The notes: generated by a model from the letters alone, not told the origin. DNA of 64,000 nucleotides from Pilosibacter fragilis (GCF_032490495.1 NZ_JAVYJB010000014.1:13939-77938), one strand, 5' to 3'. Positions 53,005 through 61,479 are shown, counted from the first letter of the stretch. Numbers and translations: made by a program.

Positions 53005-53080
53005 GAGGAGCAGACTGCTGCCGCCACTGTATCATACAGCATTTTTTCGTTCACAAAATACCGTAGGATACAGCAATCCT
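53005..53080 (+). repeat. dispersed intergenic repeat, partial copy C
   Basis: CTGCCGCCACTGTAT and GTTCACAAAAT segments align to the right half of copy A (37460-37510) in the same order and spacing, but the 12-bp hairpin half is missing. It lies in the 352-bp valS-folC gap, where no gene is seen. Confidence 0.5.
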
Positions 53081-53231
53081 GTCGAATCTTTCCGACATGT
53101 TCTGGTTGCAAAAAATACCATAAACAGGTATCATAAGTGAAAGAAACGCTGCCGTTTACGGCATATATTTTCTGTACCGAGAATACCGCCAGACAGCGTT
53201 CCGATTGCAGGTCACAACAGGAGGCGATTTC

Positions 53232-54587
53232 TTGGAGTACATAATGATGCAGGAAGTCTGGGATCAGATCGAGGCGATCCCGGGATATGCGAGAAAAAAG
53301 AGCAGTCTTTTAAAAGTACGGGAATTTCTTGGTCTTCTTGGAGAACCGGACCGGGAATTTCAGGTGATCCATGTGGCGGGAACCAACGGAAAGGGTTCCG
53401 TCTGTGCATTCCTCACCTCCATGATCCGGGAAGCAAAAATTCCCTGCGGGACATTCGTGTCCCCTCATCTTGTGGATATCCGGGAGCGGTTCCTTATAAA
53501 CGGGGAGATAGTCCCGGAGCCGGATTTTATCAGGGCATTTCTGGAGGTACAGCATGCCTGCAGGATATGGGAAAAGAGAGGAGAGCCCCATCCCACCTAT
53601 TTTGAATTTTTATTTTACATGGGACTCTGCATATTCCGGAACGCGGGTGTGAGGGTGCTCGTGTTAGAGACAGGAATGGGCGGAACTTACGATGTGACGA
53701 ATGTTGTGGAAAATCCGCTTGTCTCCGTCATCACGTCCATCAGCATCGATCATACAGCGTTTTTAGGATCCACGATCCCGGAGATCGCGGCACATAAAGC
53801 GGGGATCATAAAGTCCCGGCGTCCTGTGGTGTATGATGACAGTTCATCGGAAGCAGCGGCGGTGATCTTTGCGAAAGCAAAGGAGATGAAATCTGAAGGA
53901 TTTCCAGTGACGCCGGATGAAGTCTGTCGCGGGATCCGGCCTTGTCTCGTAAAATCTCCGGATCCGGGCGTGGCAGGACATCAGGAAATGAGCTTTTCCT
54001 ATCGTGGTGAAGAGATTTTGTTTGAGATCCCATTCGCAGCTCCCTACCAGCTCATGAACGCAGCTCTGGCGATCCGGGCATTGGAGGTTTCCGGACTTCC
54101 GGTGGCGCCTGAACAGGCGGCAGAGGGAGTAAAAAAGGCAAAATGGCCTGCAAGAATGGAGGAGATCAGCACTGGTGTCTACCTCGACGGGGCCCACAAT
54201 GCGGATGGGATCCGGGCATTTCTCGACGCAGCCTGCAGATTAAAGGAACTTCGGAAGCCGGATCATGTGCGGATCCTGTTTGCGGTCTCCGCGGACAAGG
54301 ATCATCAACGGATGCTGCGTGAGATTGCAGAGCGGCTGAAACCGGATCTGTGGATCTTATCGAAAATGGAGTCACACCGGACCCTCTCCGTGGAGGATCT
54401 GGAAGCGGCGGCAGAAAAGCTGCGGGCGGAATATGGAGAAGAGACGGAGTACCGGGTGAGCCGGGATGTGAAACATGCCGTGAAGGAATTGCTTGGCCTG
54501 CATGGGGAACGGGATCTTTCGCTTATCGCGGGGTCACTGTATCTTGCGGGGGAAGTAAAGGAACAGATCAGCAAAAGCACAAGTTAA
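53232..54587 (+). CDS. folC: folylpolyglutamate synthase / dihydrofolate synthase
   Basis: 451 aa from a TTG placed 7 bp after AGGAGG; an ATG at 53244 and one at 53205 are alternatives. Mur-ligase fold: P-loop HVAGTNGKGSVCAFL, THP-like VSPHLVDIRERFLING, LETGMGGTYDVTNVV, the SISIDHTAFLGSTIPEIAAHKAGIIK signature and YLDGAHNADGI in the C-terminal domain. It adds glutamate to folates. No other folate genes are adjacent. Confidence 0.93.
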   Translation: MEYIMMQEVWDQIEAIPGYARKKSSLLKVREFLGLLGEPDREFQVIHVAGTNGKGSVCAFLTSMIREAKIPCGTFVSPHLVDIRERFLINGEIVPEPDFIRAFLEVQHACRIWEKRGEPHPTYFEFLFYMGLCIFRNAGVRVLVLETGMGGTYDVTNVVENPLVSVITSISIDHTAFLGSTIPEIAAHKAGIIKSRRPVVYDDSSSEAAAVIFAKAKEMKSEGFPVTPDEVCRGIRPCLVKSPDPGVAGHQEMSFSYRGEEILFEIPFAAPYQLMNAALAIRALEVSGLPVAPEQAAEGVKKAKWPARMEEISTGVYLDGAHNADGIRAFLDAACRLKELRKPDHVRILFAVSADKDHQRMLREIAERLKPDLWILSKMESHRTLSVEDLEAAAEKLRAEYGEETEYRVSRDVKHAVKELLGLHGERDLSLIAGSLYLAGEVKEQISKSTS

Positions 54588-54727
54588 CCGGACCGTTCCG
54601 GTATGCGGCAAATAAAGCAGAACAGGGAACCGCAGAACTGATCAACAGAGCATTTTCAGGTGCAGATTGACATGCGGTGAGTTCCGGTGACAGTATGCTG
54701 CTGCCGGGGTATCAAAGGAGGAGAAAA

Positions 54728-54871
54728 ATGATCAACTTTGAGGAAGAGATCGAGCGCTTCAAGCCGAGTCTTGAGGTGGAGGCGGTCAGCGACGCCATCG
54801 TAAAGAGTGACCTCACAGATATGGCAGATATTATGATGGACATCATGAAGGATATCAAAAAGGAAAAGTAA
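54728..54871 (+). CDS. small acidic helical protein upstream of the TPR membrane protein
   Basis: 47 aa, started at the ATG behind AAAGGAGGAGAAAA. The sequence is helical and acidic with Met-rich DMADIMMDIMKDIKK at the end. Its stop lies 3 bp before the TPR gene, so the two are co-translated. Family not recognised. I see a similar small ORF-before-TPR layout in memory of Lachnospiraceae genomes but cannot cite a family. Confidence 0.7.
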   Translation: MINFEEEIERFKPSLEVEAVSDAIVKSDLTDMADIMMDIMKDIKKEK

Positions 54872-54874
54872 TAT

Positions 54875-56179
54875 ATGGATGAGATGCAGAAGATCCAGTA
54901 CGCGGCCAACAGCTACTACAACCGCGGTCTGGAAATGGCAAAGGAGAGAAACCTTTCCGGGGCGGCGAGATTCTTAAAACGCGCCCTGCAGTTTAATAAA
55001 TACCACACGGATGCCAGAAACCTTCTTGGACTGATCTTTTACGAGATGGGTGAGACGTCAGATGCGCTGATCCAGTGGGTCATCAGCATCAACCTCCAGC
55101 CGGACGGAAACCGGGCGGACTACTATCTCGATGAGGTCCAGAGAAAGCCGGGACAGCTTGAGATCGCGAGCCAGATGGTAAAGAAGTTCAATCAGGCATT
55201 ATTCTATGCCCAGAATGACAGTGATGATCTGGCAGTCCTGCAGCTTAAGAGGATCGTCGACGAGAAGCCGAATTTCGTGAAAGCGCATCTGCTGCTGGCG
55301 CTTCTCTATATGGAGCACGGGGACTACACGAAAGCCGGAAAATCCCTGTTCAAGGTACTTCAGATCGATAACAATAACGAGAAAGCCACCCGGTACATGG
55401 AGTACGTAAAGAGCCGGACCGGAAAGGCGGAGGTCGAGAAGCGGAAGATGAAGAACGCGTTTTCCCACAGGGAGATGCAGGACGATGACGTTATTCTGCC
55501 TCCGACCTACAAGGAGAACACGGGCTGGCAGTCCATCATCAACATCGGTATCGGTCTTGTCCTGGGGGCGGTCATGGTCGTGTTCCTCATTATGCCGGCG
55601 AGGGAGCGAACGTTAAACTATGAACATAATCAGGAGATGCAGTCCTACACGGATAAGTTAAATCTCGCGAACCAGGAGACGGACAAGTTGAAGCTCCAGA
55701 TTGAGGATTACCAGAAGCAGAAGGAGGACGCGGAAGGCCAGTTAAATGACTTAAAGGGCGATTCCGGAAGCACGGTGAACCAGTACGCGGCGCTCGCAAA
55801 GATCCTGGACGCGTACCGCAAAGGGGATACGAACACGGCGGTTCTGACTTATGTGGATATGGATCAGTCGAAGATCACGGATGACAGCTCTGTGGCGATC
55901 TTAAATGAAATCAAGGCGGACATGGATGCCAACGCCCCGACAGTCCTTATGGCGGCAGCAGCCCAGTCAAACTCTGTCGGGGACTACGACTTAGCGCTCC
56001 GCTATTATGAGAGATACATGGAATTCAACGACAAGAACCCGGAAGTCATCTACAACATGGGAATGGTATACAAGGCAAAGGGCGACACCGACAACGCGAA
56101 CCAGATGTTCGGACAGGTCATCATGAACTTTGCAGATTCGGAGTTTGCGGAGAAGGCGAAGGAAGAGAGAGGATACTAA
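54875..56179 (+). CDS. TPR protein with a central membrane helix
   Basis: 434 aa. Residues ~5-190 contain TPR units (YYNRGLEMAKERNLSGAARFLKRAL; AHLLLALLYMEHGDYTKAGKSLFKVL). One transmembrane helix lies at ~221-241. A coiled coil (~250-295) and a second TPR set (~340-434) follow, ending GMVYKAKGDTDNANQMFGQVI. The N-terminal TPRs should be cytoplasmic and the C-terminal ones outside. It may be a division or envelope scaffold; this is inference from the architecture. Confidence 0.75.
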   Translation: MDEMQKIQYAANSYYNRGLEMAKERNLSGAARFLKRALQFNKYHTDARNLLGLIFYEMGETSDALIQWVISINLQPDGNRADYYLDEVQRKPGQLEIASQMVKKFNQALFYAQNDSDDLAVLQLKRIVDEKPNFVKAHLLLALLYMEHGDYTKAGKSLFKVLQIDNNNEKATRYMEYVKSRTGKAEVEKRKMKNAFSHREMQDDDVILPPTYKENTGWQSIINIGIGLVLGAVMVVFLIMPARERTLNYEHNQEMQSYTDKLNLANQETDKLKLQIEDYQKQKEDAEGQLNDLKGDSGSTVNQYAALAKILDAYRKGDTNTAVLTYVDMDQSKITDDSSVAILNEIKADMDANAPTVLMAAAAQSNSVGDYDLALRYYERYMEFNDKNPEVIYNMGMVYKAKGDTDNANQMFGQVIMNFADSEFAEKAKEERGY

Positions 56180-56252
56180 GGAGCAATTCTGGTTTCTGTT
56201 TCACAGAGAGTGTATAGAGGTTCGTTGATAAACCTTACCTAGAAAAAACTTA

Positions 56253-56294
56253 AAAGAGACTTTACAGAAGAAAATACTGTGAGGTCTCTTTTTT
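56253..56294 (+). terminator. rho-independent terminator before the spoIIA operon
   Basis: A 15-pair stem (56253-56267 with 56277-56291, including G-U pairs) closing a ~9-nt loop, with a T run to 56294. Confidence 0.85.
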
Positions 56295-56438
56295 GTTGTT
56301 TCAGACTAGAAAACTACAGGAGAATGGATTTAGAAAGCTGTTTTGAGGTAAGAAAAATTTGTGAAAATCAGCCTCGCATTGGGATACAGGCTGTGGGCTG
56401 AATTTGGCTGCAAAATTTTGAAATGGGAGGAAAAATTT

Positions 56439-56780
56439 ATGGAAGATTCATTCGTATACGAGGCAAAAGGCCCCACACTCATCATTCACCTGCCGAAGGA
56501 GTTCGACCATCACAACTGCCGGAATCTGAGATATGAGACGGACCTTCTGATGGCGGAAAATTATGTCTCCAGAATCATTTTCGATTTTACACGTACCCGG
56601 TTCATGGACAGCTCCGGCATCGGCGTCCTCTTAAACCGCTACAAGCAGATGAAAGCAGGCCATACCAGTTTTTACGGTGCCTGCCCGCAGGTGATGCGGG
56701 TCTTAAAGGTTGCGGGAATTCTGGGGCTGATGCATCAGTATGAGTCGAAAGAAGAAGCAATCTACAGCAGGGAGGTATAG
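56439..56780 (+). CDS. spoIIAA: anti-sigma F factor antagonist SpoIIAA
   Basis: 113 aa, started at the ATG after GGGAGGAAAAATTT. STAS domain with the phosphorylation site S58 in FMDSSGIGVLLNRYK. When dephosphorylated in the forespore it binds SpoIIAB and frees sigma F. First gene of the sporulation operon, 2 bp before spoIIAB. No clear sigma-H promoter could be assigned in the 259-bp gap upstream. Confidence 0.95.
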   Translation: MEDSFVYEAKGPTLIIHLPKEFDHHNCRNLRYETDLLMAENYVSRIIFDFTRTRFMDSSGIGVLLNRYKQMKAGHTSFYGACPQVMRVLKVAGILGLMHQYESKEEAIYSREV

Positions 56781-56782
56781 GG

Positions 56783-57295
56783 ATGGAAGAGACAGGACAG
56801 ACCGTACAGGAAACGCAGAAAGTACAGGCAGAGCAGACTGGAGAGAACGGGAAAAATGTAGGAATGCCGGAGTGTGAGACTATGGAACTCATTATGGAGA
56901 GCCGGTCAGAGAACGAGGAGTTCGCGAGAGTCGTGGCAGCCGTTTTCGCGAGCCGTCTGGACCCGACGCTGGAGGAACTGGACGATATCAAGACCGCCGT
57001 CTCAGAGGCAGTGACGAACGCGGTGATCCACGGATACCGGGGACAGGAAGGGAAGATCTATCTTTCGGCGACGGCATGGGAAAAGGAGCGGCTGTTTTCT
57101 GTGACGGTGCGGGATGAGGGAGTCGGGATCCGTGACGTGGAGCAGGCCATGGAACCCATGTTCACCACATGTCCGGAGGACGGGAGGTCCGGCATGGGAT
57201 TCTCCTTCATGGAGGCCTTCATGGACCGGGTGGAGGTGGTCTCCGCACCGGGAAAGGGAACCTCCGTCACCATGAAAAAGAAGATCGGCAGGTGA
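56783..57295 (+). CDS. spoIIAB: anti-sigma F factor / kinase SpoIIAB, with N-terminal extension
   Basis: 170 aa. GHKL kinase with the N box DIKTAVSEAVTNAVIHGY (E75, N79), G1 box RDEGVGI (D111-G113-G115) and G2 GRSGMGFSFMEAFMD. It binds sigma F and phosphorylates SpoIIAA. About 30 Gln/Glu/Thr-rich residues precede the usual start; an internal Met at residue 28 (just before PECETMELIMES) could be the true start, but the first ATG has good coupling to spoIIAA. Confidence 0.94.
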   Translation: MEETGQTVQETQKVQAEQTGENGKNVGMPECETMELIMESRSENEEFARVVAAVFASRLDPTLEELDDIKTAVSEAVTNAVIHGYRGQEGKIYLSATAWEKERLFSVTVRDEGVGIRDVEQAMEPMFTTCPEDGRSGMGFSFMEAFMDRVEVVSAPGKGTSVTMKKKIGR

Positions 57296-57299
57296 CGGG

Positions 57300-58019
57300 A
57301 TGGCGGACACTGCGGAACTCTTAAAACGTTCACACGCAGGGGATAAAGAGGCGAGGGACCGCCTCGTCATGGAGAACGCGGGCCTTGTCTGGAGTATCGT
57401 CCGGAGATTTATCGGGAGAGGACCGGAACCGGATGACCTGTTCCAGATCGGGAACATCGGCCTTATAAAGGCCATCGACCATTTCGACACAGAACTGGGC
57501 GTCCGGTTTTCCACCTATGCCGTTCCCATGATCACCGGGGAGATCAGGAGATTTCTCCGGGATGACGGGATGATCAAGGTCAGCAGGCCGCTAAAGGAAC
57601 TGGCGGGAAAAGTCGGGGCGGCGAGAGAAAAGCTGGAGGCGGACCTCGGGCGGGAGCCGACAGTGGAGGAGCTTGCAAGGTCGGTGGGAGCCAGCCGTGA
57701 GGAGGTTGCGGCATCCATGGAAGCTGGGGCGAGAGTCGGATCCATCTACGAGCCCTTCGATGCCGGGGATGAATCCGGAGGCTGCCTGGCGGATAAGATC
57801 GCGGAAAAGACATCGGAGAATGACAGGGTCCTGGACCGGATCGTGCTGGCGGAGCTTTTATCCGGTCTCGGGGAGAAGGAACAGCAGATCATAAAAATGC
57901 GGTATTTTGAAAATATGACCCAGACCGTGATCGCAGGGCGGCTTGGAATCTCCCAGGTGCAGGTGTCGCGGCTGGAGAAGAAGATCTTGAGGGAGATGAG
58001 GGAGAGACTGACTTCATAA
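57300..58019 (+). CDS. sigF: RNA polymerase sigma factor SigF
   Basis: 239 aa. Region 2 (LVMENAGLVWSIVRRFIGRGPEPDDLFQIGNIGLIKAIDHFD), FSTYAVPMITGEIRRFLRDDG, region 3 and a C-terminal HTH (MTQTVIAGRLGISQVQVSRLEKKIL) identify a sporulation sigma of the F/G group; its place after spoIIAB makes it sigma F. It drives the first forespore-specific genes. The ATG lies 4 bp after the spoIIAB stop. Confidence 0.96.
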   Translation: MADTAELLKRSHAGDKEARDRLVMENAGLVWSIVRRFIGRGPEPDDLFQIGNIGLIKAIDHFDTELGVRFSTYAVPMITGEIRRFLRDDGMIKVSRPLKELAGKVGAAREKLEADLGREPTVEELARSVGASREEVAASMEAGARVGSIYEPFDAGDESGGCLADKIAEKTSENDRVLDRIVLAELLSGLGEKEQQIIKMRYFENMTQTVIAGRLGISQVQVSRLEKKILREMRERLTS

Positions 58020-58048
58020 AAGATGAAAATGATTCTGCCCATGGTTAT

Positions 58049-58078
58049 GTATAATGTCCATTGATTCGGAACATCCTA
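58049..58078 (+). promoter_or_regulatory. sigma-G-type promoter of the spoVA genes
   Basis: GTATA (58049-58053), 18 bp, CATCCTA (58072-58078). This matches the B. subtilis sigma-G consensus (GnATR, 17-18 bp, CATnnTA). The spoVA operon is sigma-G dependent in B. subtilis, which fits its place between sigF and the spoVA genes. Confidence 0.65.
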
Positions 58079-58123
58079 TTTGCGTAAAGCAATGCGATAA
58101 ACAGGATGAGAAGGTGGAATATT

Positions 58124-58348
58124 ATGAAACCGTTAAAGGACTACGTGGAGATCATTTTTGCGGTGCTGGCGCTGGCAGGACTGGTGTTTGTGTTCTGGTA
58201 TTTTCTCGTGGCGGTACCGGCAAAGAAAGCGGAGCAGTCAGGGACATTCGTGATGGTGCCGGGGACGGAAATGGAAGTCTGCCGAGGCACTGTCACAGGG
58301 GTTTTAAAGACCATTGGGGATATGGACAGAAAGCCGTGGAGCGCATGA
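58124..58348 (+). CDS. 74-aa membrane protein of unknown function ahead of spoVAA
   Basis: Starts at the ATG after AAGGTGGAATATT. One membrane helix (about residues 10-32), a short KKAEQ loop and a C-terminal GTFVMVPGTEMEVCRGTV region. The stop overlaps the spoVAA ATG (ATGA), which supports translation. I do not recognise a family; it is not part of the spoVA set that I know from B. subtilis. Confidence 0.6.
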   Translation: MKPLKDYVEIIFAVLALAGLVFVFWYFLVAVPAKKAEQSGTFVMVPGTEMEVCRGTVTGVLKTIGDMDRKPWSA

Positions 58349-58977
58349 GCAGCACGACGATCTACTTAAAGCTTCCCCAGGTGAAGGAAGTTTATGAGCC
58401 GGAAGTGTACCTCGGAATGATCGCCGATGTCCACAGCAGCGACAGGGCTGCGGAGGCGAAGGCGAAAGCCGTGAAAATCACCTCATTTTCCGGGAAGGGA
58501 AAAGAGGCAGTGTTTGTTGGAAATGTCATGGAACTCGTGGAAAAGATCGAGAAGACCGGCCAGAATATCCAGGTGGACAATATCGGGGAATCGGATTTCG
58601 TGGTCACATACCGGGCAGGGAAGAAGAAAAGTCTGGTATGGGAGTGGATGAAGACGGCCATGGTGTCCGCAGTGGCGTTTTTCGGGGCGGCGTTTGCCAT
58701 CATGACATTCAACAACGACGCCAACGTGACGGATGTGTTCGCGAAGCTCTATGAGATGATCATCGGGACCCGGGCGGACGGACCGACGATCCTGGAGGCG
58801 TCCTACTCCGTGGGACTGGCCCTGGGGATTTTATTGTTCTTCAACCATTTCGCCTCCTGGAAGATCACGGTGGACCCTACGCCCATAGAGGTGGAGATGC
58901 GGCTCTACGAGGAGAACTTAAATAAGACGTTGATCAAAAATGGCGGGAGAAAGGAGTCAGGGGTCGATGTATCTTAA
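58345..58977 (+). CDS. spoVAA: stage V sporulation protein AA
   Basis: 210 aa, started at the ATG that overlaps the 74-aa gene. MSSTTIYLKLPQVKEV is typical of SpoVAA. A soluble N-terminal domain (~1-110) is followed by two membrane helices (~115-137, ~160-180). Part of the spore inner-membrane system for dipicolinic acid movement. It overlaps spoVAB by 11 bp. Confidence 0.88.
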   Translation: MSSTTIYLKLPQVKEVYEPEVYLGMIADVHSSDRAAEAKAKAVKITSFSGKGKEAVFVGNVMELVEKIEKTGQNIQVDNIGESDFVVTYRAGKKKSLVWEWMKTAMVSAVAFFGAAFAIMTFNNDANVTDVFAKLYEMIIGTRADGPTILEASYSVGLALGILLFFNHFASWKITVDPTPIEVEMRLYEENLNKTLIKNGGRKESGVDVS

Positions 58978-59389
58978 GCTTGGGATTCTGGCCTTTGCAG
59001 GCCTCAGTGCCGGGGCAGTGATCGCTGCCGGGATCTTTGCCTTCCTCGCCATCATCGGCGTGTTCCCGAGACTCATCGGCGTGACCCACACAGCGGGGCA
59101 TGTGATCCTCTACGAGACGCTTCTGATCCTCGGGGGAACATGGGGGAATCTGGCGGACTTCTACAGCGTGGCATTTCCGTTCCCTGGAAAGTTTGTGCTC
59201 GCAGTGTGTGGGACGGCTGTCGGAATTTTCGTGGGATGCCTTGTGATGTCTTTGGCGGAAACGCTAAAGGCACTGCCGATCCTGAACCGCCGGATCGGGC
59301 TGGCGGTGGGGCTGCAGTATGTGATCCTGGCGGTGGCTGCGGGAAAGGCATTTGGATCGGCAGTGTATTTTCTGCGGGGATTCGGATGA
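58967..59389 (+). CDS. spoVAB: stage V sporulation protein AB
   Basis: 140 aa, started at MYLKLGILAFAGLSAG, with an AAGGAG SD inside spoVAA. Four hydrophobic helices with FPRLIGVTHTAGHVILYE in the first loop, as in SpoVAB. It belongs to the DPA channel operon. The stop touches a palindromic intergenic region. Confidence 0.88.
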   Translation: MYLKLGILAFAGLSAGAVIAAGIFAFLAIIGVFPRLIGVTHTAGHVILYETLLILGGTWGNLADFYSVAFPFPGKFVLAVCGTAVGIFVGCLVMSLAETLKALPILNRRIGLAVGLQYVILAVAAGKAFGSAVYFLRGFG

Positions 59390-59493
59390 TTTATCTCAGT
59401 GGGAGTCTGATCTCCGACTGAGATAAACGCTTCGCGAGGATGCGCAGTGATTCTGATAGGAATCTGTCAGCTTCGCTGACCAGAATCACGCGC
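59390..59493. repeat. two adjacent palindromes between spoVAB and spoVAC
   Basis: Palindrome 1 has perfect 11-bp arms, TTTATCTCAGT/ACTGAGATAAA (59390-59400 and 59417-59427), starting right at the spoVAB stop. Palindrome 2 has 9-bp arms, GTGATTCTG/CAGAATCAC (59447-59455 and 59481-59489), with a GTCAGC/GCTGAC inner hairpin and GCGC extensions. There is no T run, so these are not standard terminators. They may be RNA-stability elements or REP-like repeats. Confidence 0.7.
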
Positions 59494-59538
59494 CAAGTCT
59501 CACGAACGTTCAATTTGAAAGTATACATGGAGGAATTT

Positions 59539-59982
59539 ATGGAGATCGATAAGAAAGAGTACGGAAAATATGTGAAGCAGGTGACACCGGTTCACAACAC
59601 CTGGAAGAACCTCTGGCGGGCGTTTCTCGTTGGCGGACTGATCTGCATGCTGGGACAGGTATTCACATCCGTCTACATGTCCTTCGGGATCGAGAAAGAG
59701 AGCGCGGCGGCGTGGACGACATTGAGTCTCATCGGCCTCAGCGTGATCCTGACGGGGTTTCATGTGTACCAGAAGATCGTAAAATTCGGTGGAGCCGGGG
59801 CCCTGGTTCCCATCACAGGATTTGCGAATTCCGTGGTGTCCCCGGCAATCGAGTACAAGGCGGAGGGCCATGTCTTCGGGATCGGCTGCAAGATCTTTAC
59901 GATCGCGGGACCGGTGATCCTCTACGGGATCCTTGCGAGCTGGGTGCTGGGGATGGTGAAGTATTTCTGGAGATACTTGTAA
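59539..59982 (+). CDS. spoVAC: stage V sporulation protein AC
   Basis: 147 aa, started at the ATG after GGAGGAATTT. VTPVHNTWKNLWRAFLVGGLICMLGQ and GAGALVPITGFANSVVSPAIEYKAEGHVFGIG are SpoVAC hallmarks, with four membrane helices. In B. subtilis SpoVAC is the mechanosensitive core of the DPA channel in the inner spore membrane. Confidence 0.95.
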   Translation: MEIDKKEYGKYVKQVTPVHNTWKNLWRAFLVGGLICMLGQVFTSVYMSFGIEKESAAAWTTLSLIGLSVILTGFHVYQKIVKFGGAGALVPITGFANSVVSPAIEYKAEGHVFGIGCKIFTIAGPVILYGILASWVLGMVKYFWRYL

Positions 59983-60072
59983 ACGAACCGGCAGGAACGT
60001 ATAATGGAGAGAGAAGATGCGGCGGCTGTGGAGCATATGAACAGCGTCAGCATGGAATAAGCGGAGGAAAAC

Positions 60073-61479
60073 GTGAAATCAGTATCGATCTATACGCTCA
60101 CAAGAAATCAGAATATTTCCTGCGTCCAGAAGCTGGAGAGGCAGATGTCGGGGCGCGGGTACTTTTTGAAGATGCGGGAGTGGGAGCTTGACAGCATGAA
60201 GGCCTTTGTGAGGGAATTGGAGACGCATATGGACGAGGTGTATGCGCTTTGGTTCTTTTACTCGTTTCAGATTCCGAGACTGGGAAAGGAGTTTGACCTT
60301 CTGCAGATCAGGGAGGATCAGATCGTGAATGTGGAGCTGAAGAGCGGAGCAGTCTCCGATGAGGCACTGCGGAAACAGTTGATACAGAACCGATATTATC
60401 TCGCGGTGCAGGGAAAGACGATCCGATCCTATACATATATCAGCAGCCAGAACCGGCTTGTCCGCCTTACGAACCACGACCGGATCGTGGACGCGGACTG
60501 GGAACAGCTTTGCGCGGATCTGAGGGATGGCGGAAAGGACTATGAGGGCGATGTGGAGGAGCTGTTTCAGGTGGAACTGTATCTGATCTCGCCTCTCACA
60601 GAGCCGGAGCGATTCCTGAACAAGGAATATTTCCTGACTGCCCAGCAGCGGGATATTGAACGCCAGATCTTAAAGAAAATCCGGGCGGAGCGGACCGGGG
60701 CGTACTGGTTTACGGGACTTCCGGGGACGGGAAAGACGCTGCTGCTCTACGATATCGCTATGAAGCTTTCCGGGAAGCAGAGGGTCTGCATGATCCACTG
60801 CGGGGAGAGCAAGAAGGACTGGAAGCGGCTTCATGAGAGACTTCGGCGGGTGGAGTATCTGCCAGATTCCGAAATTGGGGCGGAGTGCGGTCTGGAAGAG
60901 TGTTCCGCGGTTCTGGTGGATGAGGCACATCTTCTTGAGCCTGGGGCGAGGGAGCTGCTGGCTGGGATCAGTACCCGGCGGCCGGTGATCTTTTCCGGGG
61001 ACTGCGAGGATGTGATCTCGCCGGATGAGCTGGGGGAGAGCGCTGAGATGGTGTGGAAATCTGTGCCGGGTGTGCAGACATTCCGGATGACGAACCGGAT
61101 CCGGACGAACGCAGAGCTGTCTGTTTTTATCCAGAATATGATGCGCCTGACCAGAGGAAAGGGGAGACGGATGTATCCCCATGTCTCGGCTGGGTACGGG
61201 AATGATGAGGAGGAAGCAGAGAAGCTTTTAAAAGGGTATCTGGCGCTGGGATATCGGTATTTTGAGGAGAATGCCGGGAGCAGCGAGGATGTGGAGCGGC
61301 TTGTCGTTTTGCTGGATGAGAGATATTTTTATGATGAGACGGGATATCTGCGGTCTGGGAACCGGAGTGTAAGGCGGCTGTTTCACCGGCTGAACCAGGC
61401 AAAGGAGGAGCTGGCATTTGTGGTGAAAAAGAATGAGGCGGTGTACTCGGTGATTTTAGGGCTGCTTCAGGCGATGTGA
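60073..61479 (+). CDS. PD-(D/E)XK nuclease-like / P-loop ATPase fusion inserted in the spoVA operon
   Basis: 468 aa with a GTG start after GCGGAGGAAAAC. Residues ~55-160 hold a nuclease-like motif: GKEFDLL (D75) and VNVELKSG (E88, K90), the D...ExK order of NERD/restriction-type folds. Residues ~195-440 are a SF1/DUF2075-type ATPase with Walker A GLPGTGKT (215-222) and Walker B AVLVDEAH (279-286), ending in a MTNRIRTN-type motif. It interrupts the usual spoVAC-spoVAD junction. Function unknown; anti-phage or DNA repair are both possible. It has no sporulation motif. Confidence 0.8.
   Translation: MKSVSIYTLTRNQNISCVQKLERQMSGRGYFLKMREWELDSMKAFVRELETHMDEVYALWFFYSFQIPRLGKEFDLLQIREDQIVNVELKSGAVSDEALRKQLIQNRYYLAVQGKTIRSYTYISSQNRLVRLTNHDRIVDADWEQLCADLRDGGKDYEGDVEELFQVELYLISPLTEPERFLNKEYFLTAQQRDIERQILKKIRAERTGAYWFTGLPGTGKTLLLYDIAMKLSGKQRVCMIHCGESKKDWKRLHERLRRVEYLPDSEIGAECGLEECSAVLVDEAHLLEPGARELLAGISTRRPVIFSGDCEDVISPDELGESAEMVWKSVPGVQTFRMTNRIRTNAELSVFIQNMMRLTRGKGRRMYPHVSAGYGNDEEEAEKLLKGYLALGYRYFEENAGSSEDVERLVVLLDERYFYDETGYLRSGNRSVRRLFHRLNQAKEELAFVVKKNEAVYSVILGLLQAM

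Noticed and set aside
58054..58344. In-frame N-terminal extension of spoVAA (97 codons upstream of the chosen start)
   Set aside because: It overlaps the sigma-G promoter and the 74-aa gene in another frame, lacks an SD, and its sequence (Gly/Arg/Cys/His-rich) does not look like protein. SpoVAA homologues start at MSSTTIYLKL.
60004..60060. 18-codon ORF between spoVAC and the nuclease gene
   Set aside because: Too short, no clear SD, no overlap with neighbours.
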